Positions 33,269-43,515 of a DNA stretch of 64,000 bases are shown piece after piece. Source of the DNA: SB25 sp050180705. Its GTDB lineage: Bacteria; Bacteroidota; Bacteroidia; Bacteroidales; Tenuifilaceae. The stretch lies in contig JBFXDX010000002.1 of the NCBI GenBank assembly GCA_050180705.1, positions 399,517 to 463,516 of the forward strand, read 5' to 3'. Within the stretch, counting starts at the first letter, position 1, and every line of letters begins with the position of its first letter. The notes beneath the pieces are model-generated. The model was not told the DNA's origin, ran no database searches, and saw only the letters and a list, made by a program, of their open reading frames with translations. The position numbers and the translations under genes were made by a program.

Positions 33269-36200
33269 GTGAAAAAGATAGTATCCTGTTTCATATTTAT
33301 ACTTGTATTCCTATTTAATTACCAAGATTCAATTTCTCAGGATATTGGAAGGTATCCTATTGTCAATTTTCATCATAGAGAGTATCGTGGACATTCACAG
33401 AGTTGGGCGATAACCCAAGATAAGCGAGGGTTGATTTATATTGCCAATAATGTTGGTGTTATAGAGTATGATGGCAGTGAGTGGCGACACATATCTATAA
33501 ATGGGGCATTGCCTAGATGCTTGGATGTAGATGAGCGAGGAAGGGTTTGGGTTGGAGCTCAAGATGAATTTGGATATTTGGTTGCCGATTCTAGTAACAA
33601 TTTGGTATTTCATTCTTTAGTACAATATCTTTCAGAGGCATATAAGCCATTTGGCTTAGTTCGTCAGGTGTATTGCACGAAATCTGGCGTTTATTTTAGT
33701 TCGAATGGATTGCTGATAAGGATCAATCCTGATTTCACCGTTAAGGTTTGGTCTCCAAAATCAATCTTTCACAGGACTTATTTTGTTGATGATGTTCTGT
33801 TTGTAAATCAAAAGGATTTGGGGCTTGGGTATTTGTCGAACGATACGCTTAAAATGATTCCCCATGGGGAACTGTTTGGACAAAAGTTAATCTATTCAAT
33901 TCTACCTCTCGATGATGAATATTTCATGATAGGGACTCAGTCTGACGGTTTTTATTTGCTTAATAGAAAGTTCATCAATGCAAATGAAGAATTGTCAATA
34001 ACTAAGTTCGGTACCGATGATGATGCTTTTTTTAGGGAGAATTGGATATACTCGGGATTAAAAGTTAACAGGAGTGTTTATGCAATAGGCACATATCGCG
34101 GAGGCGTGGTATTCCTTAATAATCATGGCCAAATTATTAGACGGATAAATACTAACGTAGGATTGCAGGATGATGCAGTGTGGTATTTGTATGGCGATAA
34201 TCAGGATAATTTATGGATGGCATTAAATAATGGTATATCCTATACATCTATTTCGTCTCAACTTACAGGATGGAATGATGAGAATGGCATTAATGGAGTA
34301 TTGCAGTCGGTTGTAAGATTCAATGGTGATATCTATGTCTCGTCGAATATTGGCGTTTTTCGAAAAAAGAATGGAGAATTCGAACAGGTGAAAGGCATAA
34401 ACGATCTTTCCTGGAAATTAAAGGTGATAAAGTCTGGTAGTGGAACAGAGTCTCTTCTTGCAGCAACGTCAAGCGGAATCTATGAAATTAATGGCAGTAT
34501 GTCTCACTTGATTGAGAATGGAAAGTTGCATGCATATTGTTTTTGCCAATCTAAGGTTTATCCTAATATTACTTACGTAGGAATGCGCGATGGTGTTGGT
34601 ATTATACAGAATTCAAAAGGCATCTTTAAAAGTATTGGAAAAATAGATGGAACTTCGGGCGAGGTGTATACAATTCAGGAGGATAGCAATGGAGATGTTT
34701 GGTATTCCGAAAGGTATAAGGGTGTTCGATATATTGACATAATAAATCCGTACCAGTTGGTTCGGGAGAACCCAAAAAGTTTTACTCTTCCCAATAACCC
34801 TAAATACGACGATATGTCCATTGTTGTAATTGATGGACAGGTAAAGGCATCATCGGAGGGTGGTTTGTCTAAGTTCGATAGTAAGTTGCAGCGCTTTGTG
34901 CCAGATTCTTCACTTGGAATTGAATTCGCAAATGGTACAACTGGTTTGCGCATATTTAATCAGGATTTAAAGGGTAATATTTGGTTCGAGGCTTATAAAA
35001 TAACGCCCAATCGATGGCTCGAAAAAGCGGTTAAGTATCCAAGAAATACCTATAGACGTGAGCCTGCTCAGTTTAGAACTATTCCAGAGACAATTTTCTT
35101 TGATGTTTATACTGAATCTGACAATGTTACTTGGATTGCTGCAACCGATGGACTTTTCCGTTACGATGGTAAAGTGGGAATGGACAATAGTGGACTAATA
35201 AAGGTACTTATAAGGCAGGTAATTGCAAATAGAGCAAATGTTGTTTACAATGGGGCTCAGTTTGTGCCCGATTCCAATAATTTATTCTTTGATGCTTTAA
35301 ATGATCAAAGTAAAAGGCCAATAGAATTGCCCTATAAGTATAACTCAGTATCATTTTCTTATTCCTCTCCATTTTTTGGTCAACAGCAAAAGCTGGTGTA
35401 TAGTTTTTACCTTGATGGTTACGATGAGGGCTGGAGTAATTGGTCGTTCGAGCAGCGTAAAGAATATACCAATTTGCCTTTTGGCTACTATAAATTTATG
35501 GTTAAGGCAAAAAATCTGTTTGAGGTAGAAAGCCCTGCCGCAACTTTTTCTTTTGTTGTAAGTAAGCCAATTTACTTTAAATGGTATGCAATTGTCCTTT
35601 ATATTATAGTTATCTCCTTGTTGATTTGGTTTGCTGTTTATATAAATACTCGAATGCTTCGAGTTTCCAACGTTAAGTTGCAGCAGTTAGTCGATTTAAG
35701 AACAAAAGAATTAGTGAAATCCGAGCAGGTTTTGCTTGAGAAAAATGTTGAACTACAGCATCAAAAGGAGGAAATATTGGCGCAGCGTGATGAAATGCAT
35801 GATCAGAACAAGCACATCAATGCAAGTATTCAGTACGCAACAACAATTCAGCAGGCAATTTTACCCGATTTATCAACTTCGTTCGAGGGCGTTTATGAGC
35901 ATTTTCTGATATATCTACCTAAAGAACTTGTTTCTGGTGATTTTTATTGGGTTTCGCAGGTTGGAACTAAAACAAAGAAATCTGAGAAAGTTTTTGTTGC
36001 AGTGGTTGACTGTACAGGACATGGTGTTCCTGGTGCGTTTATGTCTTTGATTGGAAGTCGGCTTTTGAACGAAATTGTTAACGAGAAGAAGATTCATAAT
36101 CCTGCAGCAATTCTTACTGAGTTGAGCTTGTCTGTTAATGCAGCGTTGAGGCAAGATGTTAGCGAAAGTTTCGATGGAATGGATATTTCGCTTTGTATGA

Positions 36201-36592
36201 TTGAACGAAAGTCCGACGATCTATATATTGTTACATTTGCTGGCGCAAATCGGCCATTGTTTTATTATAACAAGGGAGACGATAGAATTCAGACGTTGAA
36301 AGGTAATCGAAAGTCGATTGGAAGTGTACTCCCTGATGTTGAAGCTGAATTCTCAAACTGGAGAATAACCATGCATGCTGGCGATATGCTTTTTATGTGT
36401 ACCGATGGCTTTACCGATCAGAATAATGCATTTAAGCGAAAATTTACTACATGTCGTTTCCATACCTATTTGTTGGCAAATATTGATAAATCTATGGATG
36501 AAATAGCCCGAGCGCTAGTTAGGGAGTTCGATGAGTTTAAGGGAGGTGAGCGTCAGCGCGATGATATAACTGTATTAGGAATAAGATTGTAA
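33269..36592 (+). CDS. Propeller / Y_Y_Y sensor with SpoIIE-type PP2C phosphatase
   Basis: This large inner-membrane signalling protein is about 1107 residues. Order: signal peptide (KKIVSCFIFILVFLFNY); periplasmic beta-propeller of regulator-propeller repeats (about 30-670, such as DKRGLIYIANNVGVIEYDG and DNQDNLWMALNNGI); Y_Y_Y domain (about 690-770); one membrane helix (about 775-795); a cytoplasmic coiled coil; and a PP2C SpoIIE domain (about 850-1107) with SGDFYW, VVDCTGHGVPGAFMS, CTDGFTDQ and QRDDITVLG. Histidine-kinase motifs are absent. It should dephosphorylate a partner protein in response to a periplasmic signal. The start is probably GTG at 33269 (TTG at 33266 is in frame). Confidence 0.87.
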   Translation: MKKIVSCFIFILVFLFNYQDSISQDIGRYPIVNFHHREYRGHSQSWAITQDKRGLIYIANNVGVIEYDGSEWRHISINGALPRCLDVDERGRVWVGAQDEFGYLVADSSNNLVFHSLVQYLSEAYKPFGLVRQVYCTKSGVYFSSNGLLIRINPDFTVKVWSPKSIFHRTYFVDDVLFVNQKDLGLGYLSNDTLKMIPHGELFGQKLIYSILPLDDEYFMIGTQSDGFYLLNRKFINANEELSITKFGTDDDAFFRENWIYSGLKVNRSVYAIGTYRGGVVFLNNHGQIIRRINTNVGLQDDAVWYLYGDNQDNLWMALNNGISYTSISSQLTGWNDENGINGVLQSVVRFNGDIYVSSNIGVFRKKNGEFEQVKGINDLSWKLKVIKSGSGTESLLAATSSGIYEINGSMSHLIENGKLHAYCFCQSKVYPNITYVGMRDGVGIIQNSKGIFKSIGKIDGTSGEVYTIQEDSNGDVWYSERYKGVRYIDIINPYQLVRENPKSFTLPNNPKYDDMSIVVIDGQVKASSEGGLSKFDSKLQRFVPDSSLGIEFANGTTGLRIFNQDLKGNIWFEAYKITPNRWLEKAVKYPRNTYRREPAQFRTIPETIFFDVYTESDNVTWIAATDGLFRYDGKVGMDNSGLIKVLIRQVIANRANVVYNGAQFVPDSNNLFFDALNDQSKRPIELPYKYNSVSFSYSSPFFGQQQKLVYSFYLDGYDEGWSNWSFEQRKEYTNLPFGYYKFMVKAKNLFEVESPAATFSFVVSKPIYFKWYAIVLYIIVISLLIWFAVYINTRMLRVSNVKLQQLVDLRTKELVKSEQVLLEKNVELQHQKEEILAQRDEMHDQNKHINASIQYATTIQQAILPDLSTSFEGVYEHFLIYLPKELVSGDFYWVSQVGTKTKKSEKVFVAVVDCTGHGVPGAFMSLIGSRLLNEIVNEKKIHNPAAILTELSLSVNAALRQDVSESFDGMDISLCMIERKSDDLYIVTFAGANRPLFYYNKGDDRIQTLKGNRKSIGSVLPDVEAEFSNWRITMHAGDMLFMCTDGFTDQNNAFKRKFTTCRFHTYLLANIDKSMDEIARALVREFDEFKGGERQRDDITVLGIRL

Positions 36593-36625
36593 TAAAATCA
36601 TACTAACTAAATTATCCTATAAATC

Positions 36626-38713
36626 ATGAAAATGAGAAAGCTTGTAATTGTGCTGTTAGCACCAGTCTTACTTTTTGTTGCGTGCAAAAATAGTACTGTT
36701 CAACCCGAGGATGTTATTGGACCCAATAATCCTCAAATTACAAATGGAATTTTAACGCCTGAAGTTCTTTGGTCCTTTGGACGTTTGGGCGAAATGGCTG
36801 TTTCTCCCGATAGTAAAACAATAGCCTATACCGTAACTTGGTATTCTGTTGAGAAGAATAAAGGAAACAGCGAACTATTCGTTATGAATGTCGATGGTTC
36901 TGGAAAAAAACAGTTAACCCATACCAATGCTCATGAGTTTAATCCGCAATGGGTGAGTAATGAAACTTTGGCATTTCTTTCTACCGAAGGCGGTGTTTCA
37001 CAAATTTGGACCATTCGTAAAGATGGCTCAGAATTAAGGAAGGTTGAAGGGTATGACGAAGATATTAATGGTTTTTCTCTTTCTCCCGATTGTAAAAAAG
37101 CACTCTTTGTAGCCGAAGTTAAGGTTGGAAAGGATGTTGTCGATCAAAATCCCGATTTACCCAAAACTAGCGGAATGGTTTATGAGGATTTAATGTACAG
37201 ACATTGGGATACATGGGAAGACAGTTTGTTCAGCCATGTCTTTGTTGCAGATTTTTCGTTGGATAAGTTGGCAAATGTTAAGGATATAATGCCAAATGAA
37301 TCATACGACACTCCCTTAAAACCGTTTGATGGAATGGAAAATATATCGTGGAATGCCGATGGAAGTGCGGTTGCCTATACCTGTAAAAAACAAGTTGGAA
37401 AGGACTATTCATTTAGCACAAACTCGGATGTTTATTTGTATGATTTGAAGTCTGGCGAAACTAAAAATCTCACCGAAGGAATGCTAGGATACGATAAACA
37501 GCCTGTTTTATCGCCTGACGGAACAAAAATGGCCTGGATATCGATGGAACGGGCAGGCTTTGAAGCCGACAAGGAGCGTTTGTTTATAATGGACTTAGCA
37601 ACTGGCGAAAAAACTTATTTAACAAAGGATTTTGATTATTCAGTTGCAAATGTTCTCTGGACTGCAGATAGTAAATCGATTTATTTTATTTCTGGAGTTG
37701 AAGCAACATATCAGGTTTACACAATGGCTTTAACCGATAAAATGCCAGTTGCAGTAACAACAGGTTTACACGATTATCATTCTATTGCACTTGCTGGAGA
37801 TAATCTTATTGGAAGCAAATGCTCCATTGTAAAACCTGATGAAATATATCAAATTGATGCAAAAACTGGGGTAGAAACAGAACTTTCCTTTATTAATAAG
37901 GATTTACTTGCTCAGTTAAAAATGCCAGAAGTCAGAAGGCGTTGGGTGAAATCTACCGATGGACAGATGGTGCATACTTGGGTAATTCTTCCTCCAGATT
38001 TTGATAGCACTAAGACTTATCCAGCATTGCTTTACTGCGAGGGAGGCCCTCAAAGTGCTGTTAGCCAGTTTTGGAGTTACCGTTGGAATTTCTCCATTAT
38101 GGCATCGAATGGTTATGTGGTAGTTGCTCCAAGTCGAAGAGGTACATTAACCTTTGGACAGAAGTGGACCGATCAAATTAGTAAGGATCATGGCGGGCAG
38201 GAAATGCGAGATTTCTTTGCAGTTATTGATGAGGTGAAGAAGGAGCCTTGGGTTAATGAGAATAAGTTGGGTGCTATTGGTGCTAGTTATGGTGGACAAA
38301 CAGTTTTCTGGCTTGCAGGAAATCACAATAAGCGTTTTAAAGCATTTATAGCACATTGCGGTGTGTTCAATTCTGAAATGGAGTACATGACAACCGAGGA
38401 GATGTTTTTTGATAATTGGGAGAATGGTGGAGCCCCTTGGGAAACAGATAATAAGGTTGCTATGCATAGTTTTGCACAAAGCCCACATAAGTTTATTAAA
38501 AAATGGGATACTCCAATTTTAATAGTACATGGTGGAAAGGATTTCAGAATTCCTTATACTCAAGGAATGGCTGCATTCAACTCGGCTAGAATGCTTGGCA
38601 TTCCCAGTCGATTTCTTTATTTTCCGGACGAAAACCATTGGGTGTTAAAGCCTCAGAATGGAATACTATGGCAACGAGAGTTTAAGAATTGGCTCGATAA
38701 ATGGTTGAAATAA
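36626..38713 (+). CDS. S9-family prolyl-oligopeptidase-like lipoprotein (first copy)
   Basis: The signal ends in lipobox LLFVAC near residue 20, placing this peptidase on an envelope membrane. Residues about 45-430 form a PD40-like propeller; the C-terminal alpha/beta hydrolase has GGPQSAVSQFWSYRW, the nucleophile motif GASYGGQ with Ser554, Asp in HGGKDFRIP, and His in DENHW. This is the dipeptidyl- or acylaminoacyl-peptidase class. It is closely related to the gene at 46173-48284 (shared blocks such as SQFWSYRWNF). A terminator overlaps the stop of the convergent broken glycosyltransferase gene. Confidence 0.92.
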   Translation: MKMRKLVIVLLAPVLLFVACKNSTVQPEDVIGPNNPQITNGILTPEVLWSFGRLGEMAVSPDSKTIAYTVTWYSVEKNKGNSELFVMNVDGSGKKQLTHTNAHEFNPQWVSNETLAFLSTEGGVSQIWTIRKDGSELRKVEGYDEDINGFSLSPDCKKALFVAEVKVGKDVVDQNPDLPKTSGMVYEDLMYRHWDTWEDSLFSHVFVADFSLDKLANVKDIMPNESYDTPLKPFDGMENISWNADGSAVAYTCKKQVGKDYSFSTNSDVYLYDLKSGETKNLTEGMLGYDKQPVLSPDGTKMAWISMERAGFEADKERLFIMDLATGEKTYLTKDFDYSVANVLWTADSKSIYFISGVEATYQVYTMALTDKMPVAVTTGLHDYHSIALAGDNLIGSKCSIVKPDEIYQIDAKTGVETELSFINKDLLAQLKMPEVRRRWVKSTDGQMVHTWVILPPDFDSTKTYPALLYCEGGPQSAVSQFWSYRWNFSIMASNGYVVVAPSRRGTLTFGQKWTDQISKDHGGQEMRDFFAVIDEVKKEPWVNENKLGAIGASYGGQTVFWLAGNHNKRFKAFIAHCGVFNSEMEYMTTEEMFFDNWENGGAPWETDNKVAMHSFAQSPHKFIKKWDTPILIVHGGKDFRIPYTQGMAAFNSARMLGIPSRFLYFPDENHWVLKPQNGILWQREFKNWLDKWLK

Positions 38714-38721
38714 TAAGGTTA

Positions 38722-38751
38722 AGCCCTACTTTGGTAGGGCTTTATTTCTTT
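38722..38751 (+). terminator. Rho-independent terminator shared with the 3' end of the broken GT-C gene
   Basis: AGCCCTAC pairs with GTAGGGCT around TTTG, and a T-rich run follows on the plus strand. The hairpin also encodes the last codons and stop of the minus-strand gene. Confidence 0.88.
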
Positions 38752-40201
38752 TGAGAAGTATAGTATTTGTATTTTCAAATTTATAGACAAGTGTGTAGTT
38801 GATGTTTTTAAGTATAGATGTGTCATTCTCAAAAATATAGTAGTAATCTTGAATGTCATTAACACCATCTCTGTTTACCTTTTCTATCCATTTTAATTTT
38901 TTGGTTTTTATATAGAAATTAATGGATGGTTCAAATAGCCAATTTATTCCTAATTTAATTTTTTCATTAGAATTGTTAACCGATTCAAGAACTTGTAGCA
39001 TTGTTTTAGTATTCATGTCATATTCCCAATCACTATATTTTAGAAAACAATATGTTGACATTGTGTGAAATATGACTATTGATGCTGTCGTAAAGCCAAT
39101 TATGATTATCGGAAGTTTAAGCCGTTTGATGGTTGATATATAAGAGAGCGCGAGGCAGAATGTCAATCCAAAAAGAGGAATAAAAAATAAGGCAGTTCTT
39201 CCTACAATAAATTTAGTTCCTAGTACTTAGTGTTGAATGTTTATCACAAATACAGTGCTAATAAGTAGAAGTAAAATCAATGACAATTTTTTTGAGCGAA
39301 TATTCTTTTTGTCCTTGTAGATTACTAGTAAAAATAATAGGGGAAGAGTTATTGTGATCAATTTTAAAATCCATAGACCAATGCCATTATAACTTTTGCA
39401 GTAGAGGGTCGAATAAATTAATGACATTATAGTGTCATTCCAAAAATTATTTTCGCCTCCAAAATAGAATTGATTATGTTTTGCGAGTATATATATTGGC
39501 CATCCCAATAGGATTATAAGTATTGCTAAATAAATAAAAGTAGTTTTGTTGTTTTTAATTAAATACTTGAAGAGGTTGATTGAGGTTTGATTGTAATTTT
39601 TGATGATGATAAAATTGTAAATTAATACTGTACCACAAAGAAAGTATAGCGAAGATATATTGCTGTATGTTGCTAAAACTGCAAAGAGCATAGATAAACT
39701 ATAGTTTCTAGCCCTGTTTGTTTCCGAAAAAATAAGTAAATAGTATAAACTAATAATGATTAAGGATATGGATAATCCGTATCCACGTGCAAGAGAAAAA
39801 AAATCGATAAGAAATGGATTGAAATTTATAATTATAAAGGACAGTACTACTAGTATTTTGTCAGGAATAGATCTTTTAAGAATCTTGTATATAAACAGAA
39901 GAAAGAAAACATATGCGATTAAATTCGGAATACGGAGTGCTAGTTCACTTTTGCCAAAAATAAGACTAGAAATAGCCATTAACAACGTGTTTAAAATGTG
40001 ATTGTTGGCTGTTGGGTTGCTAAGAAAAAGAATAGAGGTTTTAAGCGATGACTTTACATAATGGTTGTATGTATAACTTTCGTCGTGGGTGAATGATGCA
40101 TTTAATGCCTTGTTAATTGAGAGTAAAAGTAAAAAAGTAGCAATAATTAGAATAACTACTGCTACTTTATCTATTTTTTTAAATTTCGGAGAAAATATCA
40201 T
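38726..40201 (-). pseudogene. GT-C (GT39-like) glycosyltransferase broken by an in-frame TAA
   Basis: One reading frame of 492 codons runs from the ATG at 40201 to the stop at 38726, but codon 325 is TAA (39229-39227). Before it lie multiple membrane helices and the GT-C luminal acidic motif HDESYTYNH (about 39-47). After it the frame continues without a shift with VLGTKFIVGRTALFFIPLFG, the type of conserved Arg-Thr-Ala-Leu segment seen downstream of the membrane core in related proteins. Related proteins as I know them tend to have Tyr near this point, so a TAT or TAC to TAA change is likely. The intact protein would use a lipid-linked sugar. Readthrough or a sequence error remains possible. 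Confidence 0.8.
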
Positions 40202-42153
40202 TATTGAACTCTGTAACTTACCTTATAATCATCAATTAGGTATTCCCCTTCCTTTTTATTCCAAATGTAAGTTCTAATATTGATGCCTTTTTTTCCTTCA
40301 ATTTCAGGTATCTGTATTTTGAAGTTGATATCAACCCATTCTTCTGGATTACTATTTGTAGGAATATCTATCTCAAAACTTTTATACACAATTCTTTTGT
40401 TCTTCTTGTTGACATCGACTACATACTTAAGTTTTTCATTGGGGGTTTTAAGGAATAGTTTCATCTCAATTTGTAGTTCGAGGGGAGAAATAAATGAGAT
40501 ACTATCAACTTTAAAATCGTTGGTTAAGGAGTATTCTCTCGATCGTTTTATCCTAAGGTATTTGCTGGAATGAATTTTTGATGAACCTATAAATTTTGCT
40601 TCAGGCTCATAAATTGAGTTGTCGAAATCATAGAATGCTAACGTAGTAAATATTTCATCCTCACCATTTAGTATTTTCGTATTGTTTGATACAACGGTAC
40701 TGTCGGCATCGATCTTTTGGAATACAGCAATTTTGTACGACCTTTGGAAGATATTAAAAGGAGTTGCTGGGTTGAAAATACGTAAGAGTTTTAACTCGTT
40801 GTTACCGATTAGTTTGCTTAATTCAACACCTGCTATAGGTGAGAAATGTTCATCATAGATTAGTAAATCTCCATTATTTAATCCTTCTGTAGGATTATTG
40901 ACATTATTAAACGATGCTTGACTTTTGGAGATGTTGAAAGGATTTATTTTATGAAAATAAAAGAAAGTTGGATCGGTGTAGTAAATTTTAGCAGTGTCAA
41001 GTTTCTCCTTTTTAATCCATTCCGATGCATCCTTGATTGTTTTAGATGCATTGTCGAGTGCTATAGGATAGTTTTGTAGTACAAATGGAATGTGTGTAAC
41101 CGATGCAACTCCAAGAATTAGTGCTAAAACTCGAATCCATTCACGCTTAAAGATTATTTGGAACATTAAGGAAACCAGAATTAATCCTCGAGTAGCCATA
41201 ACTGCCATGAATGGAACAATGGCAGCCATATATCTGCTTAGTCCTAAAGAACTCCCAATTCCAGACCACCAAGATATTGAATGTGCAATAAAATATGTTA
41301 GGAACGGCATTACAATTAACAAGAACTCTTTTGAGTATTCTTTTTTCTGCCTTATGTAAAGCGAAAGGCCTGCCGCTAATCCAGTAACAAAGAAAATCTC
41401 GTTTGGAATACCGAAGAAACCTGGGCTTCGTTTTGCGAACTGGAATAAACTTCCTTTTCCATATATGTCAACAGCACTGTGGTAAGGCATTTCTGTTATC
41501 AACCAGAATAAACTTTTCCCGGACATAAAACCAACAAGGCTATATAGGACGAATCCTGTAAACATAAATGCTATCTCACGGTAATGTTTTTTGTGCACAA
41601 GGAAGTATGCATATATAGGAAGAAGAACAATGCCTTCGGTTCTAACTAAAGGTAAAAATGAAATTACAATAGCACCCCACGTGTATTTTCCTTTGATCAG
41701 TAAATATGATGTGAGAATTGCTGTAAAGGCAAAAAGTATTTCGGTTAGCCCCGAGAAAAGGTTGATCATGAAAACAGGGGTGAAAGAGCATATTACAATT
41801 GCTAGCAATGGACTTTTCATTTTTAGTTCCTTTGCCACCAAGTAAGCAATATAGCCGGATGCCATTCCAATTAAAATATTGAATAGTTGGAAACTTTTAA
41901 AACCTAGTATGGCAAACGGTGAACTTAGAAGTGTGAAAATGGGTTTTGCCCAATGGTCTAAAAAGAATTCAGGTTTGCTGAACGCCCAACGTGCAAAACG
42001 ATAGTGTGTTAAGCTATCGGCGCCGCCCGAGTAGCCCTCGGAAAACATTAGAATAGCAATAAAAACTATAAAAATTAAGCCTAGCAGGGTGTATAGCAGT
42101 CTGCGTTCTGTGAAAAAGTCCTCAATGCTTTTAATTAGGTTCGAAATGTTCAT
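40201..42153 (-). CDS. GT-C-type membrane glycosyltransferase
   Basis: This multi-spanning protein of 650 residues has roughly ten hydrophobic helices in the first 400 residues, then a soluble beta-rich C-terminal domain. Near the first loop, SGGADSLTHYRFARWAF has the Asp expected for the GT-C family, followed by a DHWAKPIFTLL segment typical of ArnT/PMT-like proteins. It should transfer a sugar from a polyprenyl-phosphate donor on the outer side of the inner membrane. The stop and the next start share one base (TAATG), coupling it to the broken GT-C gene. Confidence 0.78.
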   Translation of the reverse strand: MNISNLIKSIEDFFTERRLLYTLLGLIFIVFIAILMFSEGYSGGADSLTHYRFARWAFSKPEFFLDHWAKPIFTLLSSPFAILGFKSFQLFNILIGMASGYIAYLVAKELKMKSPLLAIVICSFTPVFMINLFSGLTEILFAFTAILTSYLLIKGKYTWGAIVISFLPLVRTEGIVLLPIYAYFLVHKKHYREIAFMFTGFVLYSLVGFMSGKSLFWLITEMPYHSAVDIYGKGSLFQFAKRSPGFFGIPNEIFFVTGLAAGLSLYIRQKKEYSKEFLLIVMPFLTYFIAHSISWWSGIGSSLGLSRYMAAIVPFMAVMATRGLILVSLMFQIIFKREWIRVLALILGVASVTHIPFVLQNYPIALDNASKTIKDASEWIKKEKLDTAKIYYTDPTFFYFHKINPFNISKSQASFNNVNNPTEGLNNGDLLIYDEHFSPIAGVELSKLIGNNELKLLRIFNPATPFNIFQRSYKIAVFQKIDADSTVVSNNTKILNGEDEIFTTLAFYDFDNSIYEPEAKFIGSSKIHSSKYLRIKRSREYSLTNDFKVDSISFISPLELQIEMKLFLKTPNEKLKYVVDVNKKNKRIVYKSFEIDIPTNSNPEEWVDINFKIQIPEIEGKKGINIRTYIWNKKEGEYLIDDYKVSYRVQ

Positions 42154-42174
42154 AGTAATCTTATCGTTGTTCGG

Positions 42175-43512
42175 TTAATCTATTTTCAAATATTTATTTT
42201 TTACAAATTTAAAATCCCAATCGCTTGAACCAAAATAACATTTATCAAAATTATGAACAAATACAAGATTGATAAAGCAGAAGAAAAATGAAATAGCAAT
42301 TATAGTGATTATTTTCCACCTAGTGCGAAGTTCCATTAAAATGTAGGCAAATGAAAGTGAGAATAAAGATGCATATTCAACAAAGTTTCTTGATCCGTAA
42401 CCACATCCGAAACTCCATATATGCCACGAGGCACATAGATATGAATTACTTACAAAAAGTATTAGTGCAATAATTGCGAAACGTTTGTATTTGGTGAAAG
42501 TAAGTGCGAGAGTAGATGCTATTAAGATTAACCAGAATGGATTGTAAAAGAATAAACCATTATTTGTTGAAAAATAGAATTTAATCAGGTTGGGATTTAA
42601 TAGGTTGGTGAATGTTTCGTCTCCGTATGAGTAGTAAAGCCAATTGCCAGAGATGTATTTATAGTAAAGCAGTTGAGGGAAAACGATTAATCCTACAGTA
42701 GATATTCCTATAAGTAAATTTTTTGGGGATATCAACTTTAAAAATTTTCTAAAATCATTGTCAATAAAAAAAGCAATAAGGAAAATCAGTGTAACAGGTC
42801 GGACGGTTGCAATAAGAGCAGCAATCATATATAAAAAGAATGAGTTCCTCAGAGATTGTTTTTTTGAGAACTGGAATGATAAGAATAGAAAGGCACTGAA
42901 TAGGAAGAAAAGAAAAGCATGTGTGTACCCAGGATTTGCGGCAAAGTAATATATGACGTTGGTTGCGAAAACTGTAAACAGTATGCTTGTAAGTGCTAGT
43001 AATTCATTGGTTTTTGCTTTTAAAAGTTTAAATAGTAAAATCAGAGAAAATATGTAGTAGATAATGGATGAAATAATGGTTGTATGCTCATATAATCCAT
43101 TGAAGCCATCACCATCAACTCCGGTAATTCTATATCCTAGATGAATTATTGCATAGACGGGAGCCTGAAGTAGAGCTAATCCATAAAAATATTTTGTGAT
43201 AATTTTGTTGTTCTCAATTCTGAATCCACATCCAACTTCCTCCATTTCTCCTTTACTGTTAATCCTATTTTTAAATTTCGATGAGAATTCATTGGCATCG
43301 AAGTGGTATAGAAATGCGGCTGGTAAGTATACAAAATAACCACTGGCATCGCCGAATATATTTCGTTTCCATTGTACTTTTTGATTCCTTATTTGTAAAT
43401 AAGAGAACCAGAATAGTGTATTTAATAAAATAAGCCCTAAGGTTATGATTTTTAAATTATTAACTTTTCCAATCTTTGTAAGTTTTGAAAAAAATCTCAT
43501 CTTGTGAGGCAT
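42175..43512 (-). CDS. Multi-spanning membrane protein, GT-C-like
   Basis: About ten hydrophobic helices span the 445 residues. An early loop carries GDASGYFVYLPAAF, a possible acidic catalytic site of a GT-C glycosyltransferase, and another loop has FFAANPGYTHAF-like content, a pattern seen in Bacteroidota glycan membrane proteins. I cannot assign a precise family. It sits between the GT2 donor synthase and the GT-C gene on one strand with very small gaps, so a role in the same surface glycan or protein glycosylation step is likely. An in-frame ATG at 43500 is an equally good start. Confidence 0.65.
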   Translation of the reverse strand: MPHKMRFFSKLTKIGKVNNLKIITLGLILLNTLFWFSYLQIRNQKVQWKRNIFGDASGYFVYLPAAFLYHFDANEFSSKFKNRINSKGEMEEVGCGFRIENNKIITKYFYGLALLQAPVYAIIHLGYRITGVDGDGFNGLYEHTTIISSIIYYIFSLILLFKLLKAKTNELLALTSILFTVFATNVIYYFAANPGYTHAFLFFLFSAFLFLSFQFSKKQSLRNSFFLYMIAALIATVRPVTLIFLIAFFIDNDFRKFLKLISPKNLLIGISTVGLIVFPQLLYYKYISGNWLYYSYGDETFTNLLNPNLIKFYFSTNNGLFFYNPFWLILIASTLALTFTKYKRFAIIALILFVSNSYLCASWHIWSFGCGYGSRNFVEYASLFSLSFAYILMELRTRWKIITIIAISFFFCFINLVFVHNFDKCYFGSSDWDFKFVKNKYLKID

Positions 43513-43515
43513 ACC

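Noticed and set aside
33266..36592. Hybrid histidine kinase
   Set aside because: The propeller and Y_Y_Y parts suggest it, but the cytoplasmic end has SpoIIE phosphatase motifs and no H, N or G boxes.
38726..39166. Independent small gene starting at a TTG
   Set aside because: It has no proper start and continues the frame of the preceding GT-C gene across one TAA, so it is the C-terminal part of that gene.
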